Below are positions 6,127-11,185 of a stretch of DNA of 11,185 bases, one piece after another. This stretch comes from Ilumatobacteraceae bacterium (GTDB lineage Bacteria > Actinomycetota > Acidimicrobiia > Acidimicrobiales > Ilumatobacteraceae), in contig JAODBQ010000302.1 of assembly GCA_025464045.1 (NCBI GenBank), forward strand, positions 1 through 11,185. The letters are read 5' to 3'. Position 1 is the stretch's first letter, and each line of letters starts with the position of its first letter. Position numbers and translations under genes: made by a program. The notes beneath the pieces were generated by a model, which saw nothing but the letters and a program-made list of their open reading frames with translations, was not told the DNA's origin and did no database searches.

Positions 6127-6624
6127 ATGACGACCACACATCTCGCCCGCACACCGACCCGCGTCAGGACCCGCATCTGTGCGGGGCTCCTCGTCCTGGC
6201 GACCGTCGCCGGTCTCGCCGCCTGCTCCAGCGACACCAAGACGGCAACGACCACCACGGCGGTGGCCACGGTCACCACGGCGTCCAGCACCGGCGCCACC
6301 GGGGCAGGCACCTCACCCGAGGAGCACCAGGCCGACGACACGACGGTGGCCGCAGGCCTGACCAAGATGCTCGCCACCGCAGCCACCGTGACCGCCTCGG
6401 TGGCGGCGACCGGCAAGGTGAGCGACGCCGGCGAGCGGCTGGAGACCGACTGGCTGCAGGTGGAGGGCACGGTGAAGACGAAGGAGCCGGAGACGTACCT
6501 GTCGATCGAGGATGCGATCACGGCCCTCGACACCGCCGCCAAGGCGGGCGATGCGACTGCGGCGGCCAAGGCGTCCGGCAACCTCGGGACGGCGATCGCC
6601 GGGTACCTGACCAAGCACCCGTAG
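6127..6624 (+). CDS. Small secreted lipoprotein, function unknown
   Basis: 165 residues. An arginine-rich n-region (R9, R12, R14, R16) and a hydrophobic segment (about 18-32) end in the lipobox LAAC, with C33 as the predicted lipidated residue. A Thr/Ala/Ser-rich linker of about 30 residues follows (34-63). The rest (about 70-165) is alanine-rich and predicted helical, including ETDWLQVEGTVKTKEP (106-121) and ETYLSIEDAITALDTAAKAG (122-141). That pattern faintly recalls the helical periplasmic domains of iron-uptake proteins (FTR1/EfeO type), but I would not assign it. It should sit on the outer face of the cytoplasmic membrane. The ATG directly follows a good -10 box, so translation is probably leaderless. 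It is upstream of egtD in the same direction, 155 bp away, so co-transcription is uncertain. Confidence 0.8.
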   Translation: MTTTHLARTPTRVRTRICAGLLVLATVAGLAACSSDTKTATTTTAVATVTTASSTGATGAGTSPEEHQADDTTVAAGLTKMLATAATVTASVAATGKVSDAGERLETDWLQVEGTVKTKEPETYLSIEDAITALDTAAKAGDATAAAKASGNLGTAIAGYLTKHP

Positions 6625-6779
6625 CCAGCCGCGCGGCCGAGCACGGCGGGGCTGCGAGCCGCCCGGGCAGGAGCCATCGGCGAGATCGGCCGCTACGTTC
6701 GGTCGGAGAGCGCGGATCATGGGTACGGACGGCCGACGTGGACGCCGCCACGGCGCTCGCCCTTCTCCTGGAGCAGTCG

Positions 6780-7808
6780 ATGACCCCACCCACCAGCCCC
6801 CGCCCGACGTTCGAGCACCACCTGCAGCGCGACTGGCGCAACGCCGCGCTGGTGGACGACGTGCGCCGCGGCCTCGGACGACACCCCCGCCGGCTCTCGC
6901 CGCGCTGGCTGTACGACAGTCGCGGCAGTGAGCTGTTCGACGAGATCACCCGCCTGCCCGAGTACTACCCCACCGAGGCCGAGCGCTCCATCCTCCACGA
7001 GCGTGCGGGCGAGATCGCGGCGCGCTCCGGAGCGGACACCCTGATCGAGCTGGGCTCCGGCACGTCGGACAAGACCCGCACGCTGCTCGACGCGTTCACC
7101 GCCACCGGTCAGCTGCAGCGGTTCGTGCCGTTCGACGTCAGCGAGCAGACGTTGCGCGACGCGGCCGAGGAGCTGCGCGCGAGGTACCCCGGCCTGGCGG
7201 TCCACGGCGTCGTCGGCGACTTCACGCTGCACCTCGCCCACCTGCCCACGGACGGGCGGCCGATGGTCGCCTTCCTCGGTTCGACGATCGGCAACCTGTA
7301 CGTCGAGGAGCGCCGGGCGTTCCTGCACAACCTGGCCGCGAACCTGCCGGTCGGCGCCTCGCTGCTGCTCGGCGTCGACCTGGTCAAGTCGCTCGACCGT
7401 CTCGTCGCCGCGTACAACGACTCCCAGGGCGTCACGGCTCGGTTCACGCTCAACCTGCTCGACGTGCTCAACCGCGAGCTGGGTGCCGACTTCGACACCG
7501 CTTCGTTCGATCACGTCGCGTTCTGGGACCCGGTGCACGAGCGGATGGACCTGCGGCTGCGGGTCAACGACGGCCAGGTCGTCGACATCCCCGGTGCCGA
7601 CATGCGGCTCGAGCTGAACGACGGCGAGGAGATCCGGGTCGAGATCTCGACCAAGTTCCGGTTGCCGCGCATCGTCGACGAGCTCGCCGAGGCCGGGTTC
7701 GCGGTGCAGCACACCTGGACCGATGCCGCAGGCGACGTCGCGCTGCTGCTGGCCGACGTGGTCGGCCGGTCGGCCGTGACGGGCTCGGCCTCGGCGGCTG
7801 CCGGGTAG
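6780..7808 (+). CDS. egtD: L-histidine N(alpha)-methyltransferase EgtD (ergothioneine biosynthesis)
   Basis: 342 residues, aligning throughout with Mycobacterium smegmatis EgtD at a constant offset of about six residues. The histidine and SAM sites are kept: Y45 in WLYD and Y62 in LPEYYPT (mycobacterial Y39, Y56), ELGSGTSDKT (90-99) for SAM, N172 in FLGSTIGNL (N166), Y212 (Y206), and E288/S290 in VEISTKFR (E282/S284). EgtD trimethylates histidine to hercynine with three SAM in the cytoplasm, the first committed step to ergothioneine. ATG 6780 has GGAG six bases upstream; an in-frame GTG at 6738 would add 14 residues. The C-terminal tail after about residue 328 is an alanine/serine-rich extension beyond the mycobacterial end. 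None of egtA, egtB, egtC or egtE is visible here, unlike the mycobacterial cluster. It ends 60 bp from the convergent glycosyltransferase. Confidence 0.95.
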   Translation: MTPPTSPRPTFEHHLQRDWRNAALVDDVRRGLGRHPRRLSPRWLYDSRGSELFDEITRLPEYYPTEAERSILHERAGEIAARSGADTLIELGSGTSDKTRTLLDAFTATGQLQRFVPFDVSEQTLRDAAEELRARYPGLAVHGVVGDFTLHLAHLPTDGRPMVAFLGSTIGNLYVEERRAFLHNLAANLPVGASLLLGVDLVKSLDRLVAAYNDSQGVTARFTLNLLDVLNRELGADFDTASFDHVAFWDPVHERMDLRLRVNDGQVVDIPGADMRLELNDGEEIRVEISTKFRLPRIVDELAEAGFAVQHTWTDAAGDVALLLADVVGRSAVTGSASAAAG

Positions 7809-7868
7809 AGCAGCCCGAGATCGCCCGACAACATCTGCTGCTCGAATCCTGCGCGTGACGCGACCGGC

Positions 7869-8657
7869 TCAGGCCGAGTCGGCGACCGCCGCGTCGCGAT
7901 GCAGGCGGTCGAGCACGGTGGCGAACCCGCCGCGGACGCGGCTCGTGGTGCGGCCACTCGTGCGCACGGCCAGGTCGTCCGCCCAGCAGATGGTCGCGTC
8001 GCGGCGCATCGCCGCGTTGACGAGGTGGTGCTCCTCGCCGATGGCGGTCGATGCACGCCACCCGCCGACCGCCCGGTAGGTGCTGGCGCGCAGGCCGATG
8101 TTGGCACCGTGGACGTGGCCGCGGCTGCTCGCGCCGTCGCGTTGGTAGTGCGCCGTGAACGCGGCCAGCAGGTGCACGGGGGTGTCGGCGGGGTCCAGTC
8201 GGACGACGCCGGCGACGACGTCACCGCCGGCGTCGGCGAGCGCGACCTGACGGACGATCCAATCGACGGGCACGGTGCAATCGGCATCGGTGTTGGCGAT
8301 CCAGACCCGCGCCAGCACCTCGGCGTCCAGCTGCCCGCAGACGAGATCGACGACCGCCCGCCGCGCCGCCGACGGCCGCCGCCACCGGCCCTCGATCGTC
8401 CGCAACGTCATCGCCGTCGGCGCGAAGGCCCGCGCGATCGACGCCGTTCGGTCGGTGCAGCAGTCCGCGCCGAGCACCGCGGTGACGGGTCCGCCCCAGC
8501 GCCGGGCGGCGCGATCGAGGCTGGCGAGGCAGTCGCCGATCCGGTCCTGCTCGTTGCGCGCGGGGACTGCGATCACCACCCGCTCGATCAGCTCGCTGCG
8601 TCGCTGTGGCCGTGCGCTCGCGCCGTGCTGCCCGACGACTCGCTCGGGAACTGACAC
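7869..8657 (-). CDS. Family-2-type glycosyltransferase
   Basis: 262 residues with a GT-A fold start, VVIAVPARNEQDRIGDCLAS (27-46), then ADCCTDRT (64-71) and the nucleotide-sugar/metal motif NTDADC (122-127) holding D124-A-D126. GANIGLRASTYRAVGGW (184-200) and GEEHHL (207-212) are the acceptor/catalytic-side motifs of GT2 enzymes. There are no transmembrane segments, so it is not a processive membrane synthase such as NodC, and it is probably cytoplasmic. Donor and acceptor are unknown. GTG 8657 has an excellent GAGGAGGG (complement of 8665-8672) seven bases upstream, which decides the start despite a 25-residue lead before the fold. It is divergent from the deacetylase-methyltransferase operon across 226 bp that hold a near-perfect palindrome, and it probably belongs to the same pathway. 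Confidence 0.87.
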   Translation of the reverse strand: MSVPERVVGQHGASARPQRRSELIERVVIAVPARNEQDRIGDCLASLDRAARRWGGPVTAVLGADCCTDRTASIARAFAPTAMTLRTIEGRWRRPSAARRAVVDLVCGQLDAEVLARVWIANTDADCTVPVDWIVRQVALADAGGDVVAGVVRLDPADTPVHLLAAFTAHYQRDGASSRGHVHGANIGLRASTYRAVGGWRASTAIGEEHHLVNAAMRRDATICWADDLAVRTSGRTTSRVRGGFATVLDRLHRDAAVADSA

Positions 8658-8671
8658 CGTGGCACCCTCCT

Positions 8672-8700
8672 CGCGATCTACGAACCGGTCGTCGATCGCG
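8672..8700. promoter_or_regulatory. 29-bp near-perfect palindrome, candidate operator of the glycosyltransferase or divergent module
   Basis: CGCGATC (8672-8678) and GATCGCG (8694-8700) are perfect 7-bp arms; inside them ACGA (8680-8683) pairs with TCGT (8689-8692). In all, 12 of 14 symmetric pairs match about a centre at 8686. It adjoins, by one base, the glycosyltransferase ribosome-binding site. Longer symmetry is seen nowhere else in this intergenic region. GCGACAC (8701-8707) and GTGTCGC (8756-8762) form a second, widely spaced inverted pair next to it. The palindrome could be a dimeric repressor site or a leader hairpin occluding translation. No regulator gene lies in the window. Confidence 0.5.
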
Positions 8701-8883
8701 GCGACACATCCCCGGCGCGGCGACGCCGTAAACGACGGTCACCCGGATGAGGGCCGTGTCGCGCAGCGAACCGCGGACGCGCCGAACGAGTGTGGGACCG
8801 ACGATGACTAGCCCGGCACCCGAGCGGGTACCCCGACGACGCTGCTCTTCGATCGCCGGGGCCGAGCGAATGGAAGGAACGTC

Positions 8884-9639
8884 ATGGATGACCGCCGGGG
8901 TGCGATGACGGCCCAGCTCGACCGGGAACTCGCCATGGTGATCGACCTCGACCGGTCAGGGCCGCCCGAGGCGCAGTGGCTGGATGCGCTGCGCACGGTC
9001 CCCACGATCGACCCGTGCGTGCTGGTCGATCGGCGCGTCGTGGTCGTCGCCCCGCATCCCGACGACGAATCGCTCGGCGTGGGGGGCACCGTCGCCGAGC
9101 TCGGTGCCGCCGGGGTGCCGGCCGCGTTCATCTGCCTGACCGATGGCGAGGCCGCGCCGACCAATGTTGCCCACCTCGCCCGCGTGCGTCGCGCGGAGCT
9201 CGACCGGGCCGTGCACCACCTCGTGGAGGACCCGACGGTGGTGCGCTACGGCTTGCCCGACGGACGGCTCGGGGACTGCTCCCGCGAGCTCGACGAGCGC
9301 CTCGCCCACGACATCCGCCCGGGCGACGTCGTCTTCGTGACGCTCGACGGCGACGGACACCCGGACCACGATGCCGCCGGGGCGGCGGCCTGCCGGGCGG
9401 CCACGTCGGCCGGCGCCCAGCTGTGGTACTTCCCGGTGTGGGCGTGGCACTGGCACGACCCCTCGGCCTCGCCGATCGCGCGTCGCGGCCGGCGCATCCA
9501 GCTCGGCGACGTCGCGATGAACGCCAAGCGCGCCGCGATCGCCTGCCACCGATCGCAGCTGTTCGGCGCGGTGCCCGTCGTGCCCCGCGATCACCTGCCC
9601 CGCTTCGATCGCCCGTTCGAGATCCTGATCCCGGCATGA
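8884..9639 (+). CDS. PIG-L family zinc-dependent N-deacetylase
   Basis: 251 residues. The LmbE/PIG-L metal site is clear: APHPDDESLG (56-65) supplies H58 and D61 as zinc ligands with D60 as general base, and GHPDHDA (158-164) supplies H162. CLTDGEA (84-90) follows the second strand. A lead of about 50 residues precedes the first strand. Characterised relatives remove acetyl from N-acetylglucosaminyl conjugates (MshB in mycothiol synthesis, GPI PIG-L, lipoglycopeptide deacetylases) or cleave amides (Mca). The neighbours are a glycosyltransferase and a methyltransferase, not mshA/C/D, so a sugar-conjugate deacetylation outside mycothiol is the better inference. ATG 8884 has GGAAGGA (8872-8878) five bases upstream. 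It is the first gene of an operon; its TGA overlaps the next ATG by four bases (ATGA), implying tight coupling. Confidence 0.88.
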   Translation: MDDRRGAMTAQLDRELAMVIDLDRSGPPEAQWLDALRTVPTIDPCVLVDRRVVVVAPHPDDESLGVGGTVAELGAAGVPAAFICLTDGEAAPTNVAHLARVRRAELDRAVHHLVEDPTVVRYGLPDGRLGDCSRELDERLAHDIRPGDVVFVTLDGDGHPDHDAAGAAACRAATSAGAQLWYFPVWAWHWHDPSASPIARRGRRIQLGDVAMNAKRAAIACHRSQLFGAVPVVPRDHLPRFDRPFEILIPA

Positions 9640-10193
9640 GGGTCGATCCTGCGACGTTCGAGCCGCCGTACGCGCGCGACGGCGATCCGTGGAACTTCGC
9701 CACGTCGCCATACGAGCTGGAGCGCTACGCGACCACGATGGAGCTCGTCGGCCGCGGGCACCGCCGCGGCTTCGAGCCAGGTTGCTCGGTCGGGGTGCTC
9801 ACCGCGCAGCTCGCGGCGGTGTGCGACGAGGTCGTGGCGGTCGATCCCTCCCCCAGCGCGATCGCCACGGCCCGCCGGCGCGTCGACGCGTTCGACCACG
9901 TCGGGCTGTCGGTGGGCGCACTCCCCGAGTGGTGGCCGGCGGGATCGTTCGACCTCGTCGTGCTCTCCGAGCTCGGCTACTACTGGGACCGGGTGGAGCT
10001 CGCCGAGCTCGTGCGGCGCACTGCCGACCTGCTGAGCAGCCCCGGGCGCCTCGTCGCCGTCCACTGGCTCGGACACTCCGACGACCACCTGCTGCACGGT
10101 TCCGAGGTGCACGAGGTCCTCGGCGAGGTGCTCGGGCCGCCCGACGACGAACGTCGCCACGAGCAGTTCGTCGCCGCGGTGTGGCACAGGTGA
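9636..10193 (+). CDS. NodS-like class I SAM-dependent methyltransferase
   Basis: 185 residues. DPWNFATSPYELERYATTM (17-35) before the SAM domain is a strong mark of the NodS-like group. SAM motif I is FEPGCSVGVLT (46-56), the acidic end of strand 2 is VVAVDPSPSAI (66-76), and the strand-4 region is FDLVVLSELGYYW (105-117). NodS N-methylates the free amine left by NodB deacetylation in Nod-factor synthesis. Coupling to a deacetylase gene therefore suggests N-methylation of the deacetylated product, but this is inference; O-methylation cannot be excluded. It starts within the deacetylase stop (ATGA), and its own TGA overlaps the next GTG (GTGA). From memory, PIG-L and this methyltransferase also occur as fused proteins elsewhere, which would fit a shared substrate. 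Complete, with a length near the family norm. Confidence 0.85.
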   Translation: MRVDPATFEPPYARDGDPWNFATSPYELERYATTMELVGRGHRRGFEPGCSVGVLTAQLAAVCDEVVAVDPSPSAIATARRRVDAFDHVGLSVGALPEWWPAGSFDLVVLSELGYYWDRVELAELVRRTADLLSSPGRLVAVHWLGHSDDHLLHGSEVHEVLGEVLGPPDDERRHEQFVAAVWHR

Positions 10194-11140
10194 CGGCGGA
10201 GGCGTCCCGGCTGCGGTCGCTGACGGTCGCGCGGTCCGCCGCGATCCCGCTGCCCGGCGGCGGAGCGACACGCGAGCGATTCCAGCAGCTGTGGGCCGCC
10301 GCCGCGGAGAACCCGTCGCTCGGGCGTCTGGTGGAGGCGCACACCGATGCCCTGGCGATCCTCGCCGAGGCCGGTCGGCCCGCCCCCCCGGACGGCTCGA
10401 TCCTCGGCGTCTGGGCCGCGCGGGGCGCCGAGCCGGTCACGCTCACCCGCTGCAGCGGGCGACGGCGATCACGCCTGCGCGGATCGACGCCGTGGTGCAG
10501 CGGTGCCGGGCTGGTCAGCCATGCGCTCGTGACCGCCGAGCTCGACGCGCGCAACGCGCTCGCGCTCGTCGCGATCGGTGACCCCGGCGTGCATCTGCAA
10601 CCCACCGACTGGACCTCGCCCGCCTTCGTCGACACCGACACGCGCACCGTCGACTTCGACGTCCTGCTCGACGACGATGCGATCATCGGCACCGACGGTT
10701 GGTACCTCGACCGGCCGGGCTTCTGGCACGGGGCCGTCGGCGTCGCCGCCTGTTGGGCCGGCTGCGCGGCAGGACTCGTCGGTCAGTTGCAGGAGGGGTG
10801 GCGCACCGACCCGCACGCCACCGCGCACCTCGGTGCCATCGACGCGCTGCTGTGGCAGATGCGGGCCGCGCTGGCGGTCGCGGCCGACGAGATCGACCAC
10901 GGCCCGAGCGACGCGGCGGCCGCGCACCGGCGAGCCTTGCGCGTGCGGCATCTCGTCGACGTGGCAGTGGCCGAGATCACCGACCGGGTGCCCCGCGCCC
11001 TCGGACCCGGCCCGCTGGCGATGCTCCCGGGGATCCACCGGATCCTGGCCGAGACCGACCTGTACCGGCGCCAGTGCCACGCCGAGCGCGACCTCGAACA
11101 GCTCGGCAACCTCGTGCGTCGAGATCCGGCCCGGACCTGA
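10190..11140 (+). CDS. Acyl-CoA-dehydrogenase-like protein, divergent
   Basis: 316 residues from GTG 10190; GTG 10181 would add three. The N-terminal helical part includes RSLTVARSAAIPLPGG (9-24). The middle resembles the ACAD beta-domain, with PWCSGAGLVSHALVTA (101-116) where canonical enzymes have an ITNG-type loop, and the domain closes with GTDGWYLDRPGFWHGAVGV (167-185). Helices follow, with a C-terminal ERDLEQLGNLV (299-309). It is about 60-70 residues shorter than ordinary acyl-CoA dehydrogenases, and I cannot place the catalytic glutamate near the C-terminus. Flavin-dependent oxidation of something other than a free acyl-CoA, or a scaffold role, is possible. It is the third overlapping gene after the deacetylase and methyltransferase, so it almost certainly serves their pathway. 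No later gene is visible in the remaining 45 bases. Confidence 0.72.
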   Translation: MTAEASRLRSLTVARSAAIPLPGGGATRERFQQLWAAAAENPSLGRLVEAHTDALAILAEAGRPAPPDGSILGVWAARGAEPVTLTRCSGRRRSRLRGSTPWCSGAGLVSHALVTAELDARNALALVAIGDPGVHLQPTDWTSPAFVDTDTRTVDFDVLLDDDAIIGTDGWYLDRPGFWHGAVGVAACWAGCAAGLVGQLQEGWRTDPHATAHLGAIDALLWQMRAALAVAADEIDHGPSDAAAAHRRALRVRHLVDVAVAEITDRVPRALGPGPLAMLPGIHRILAETDLYRRQCHAERDLEQLGNLVRRDPART

Positions 11141-11162
11141 CCGACCCACGGGTTCGTGCCGT

Positions 11163-11185
11163 GCCGGCCTCCCTGGCATGCCGGC
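11163..11185 (+). terminator. Inverted repeat at the window edge after the operon, possible terminator
   Basis: GCCGGC at 11163-11168 and again at 11180-11185 can pair across 11 bp, and the stem may continue past the window end. It lies 22 bp after the last stop of the operon. A smaller competing stem, CACGG (11147-11151) with CCGTG (11159-11163), overlaps it. The sequence is cut off, so the call is tentative. Confidence 0.25.

Noticed and set aside
4713..6677. A 654-codon open frame on the minus strand spanning the dienelactone hydrolase, DUF3224 and lipoprotein genes
   Set aside because: It is antisense or out of frame to three recognisable proteins, and its translation is arginine/proline-rich without family motifs. 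Long shadow frames are expected in GC-rich DNA.
6719..6931. 70-codon plus-strand frame starting at ATG 6719
   Set aside because: It overlaps the start of egtD out of frame and shows no family resemblance.
7808..7843. GAGCAGC / GCTGCTC inverted repeat after egtD as terminator
   Set aside because: Seven-bp arms but a 22-base loop and no T-tract; too weak to annotate.
7511..8287. Minus-strand open frame overlapping the ends of egtD and the glycosyltransferase
   Set aside because: Serine/threonine/proline/arginine-rich shadow; both overlapped genes have clear family motifs in other frames.
8884..9639. Assigning the PIG-L protein as MshB of mycothiol synthesis
   Set aside because: The zinc site fits, but its partners are a NodS-like methyltransferase, a GT2 enzyme and an ACAD-like protein, not other msh genes, and it has a long N-terminal lead.

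Overview
The window is very GC-rich DNA with dense genes, GTG starts and short intergenic gaps, typical of a high-GC actinobacterium. The ergothioneine methyltransferase closely resembles the mycobacterial enzyme, and a DUF664-type DinB protein and a DUF3224 protein point the same way. Acidimicrobiia or a related lineage is possible, but I cannot fix the genus. I saw no tRNA, rRNA, CRISPR array, transposase or integrase.

Layout. (1) 1-1083: the last 19 codons of an Ohr/OsmC peroxiredoxin-like protein converge on a complete AcuI/YhdH-type reductase. (2) 1215-2629: a two-gene unit reading right encodes a phytanoyl-CoA-dioxygenase-like enzyme and a DinB/DUF664 protein. (3) 2666-3743, reading left: an alpha/alpha-toroid (terpene-cyclase-like) protein sits behind a 12-codon mini-ORF and the N-terminal stump of a second MDR oxidoreductase, all chained by ATGA overlaps. 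(4) 3938-6047: an alpha/beta hydrolase converges on a dienelactone-hydrolase-family protein, which diverges from a DUF3224 protein. (5) 6127-7808: a small lipoprotein that looks transcribed as a near-leaderless mRNA, then egtD (histidine trimethylation, first step of ergothioneine synthesis) without its usual egt partners. (6) 7869-11140: a family-2 glycosyltransferase reading left, divergent from a tightly overlapping operon encoding a PIG-L deacetylase, a NodS-like SAM methyltransferase and an acyl-CoA-dehydrogenase-like protein.

The last block is the most interesting part. Sugar transfer, N-deacetylation and N-methylation, plus an odd flavoprotein-like partner, form a logical small pathway for a modified amino-sugar conjugate. 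The logic recalls NodC/NodB/NodS of Nod-factor synthesis, but with a soluble glycosyltransferase and a zinc PIG-L deacetylase. I know of no assigned product for this combination. A 29-bp near-perfect palindrome abuts the ribosome-binding site of the glycosyltransferase in the shared intergenic region and may be its operator. The remaining genes are mostly redox, detoxification and lipid/aromatic catabolism functions of the accessory-metabolism type.
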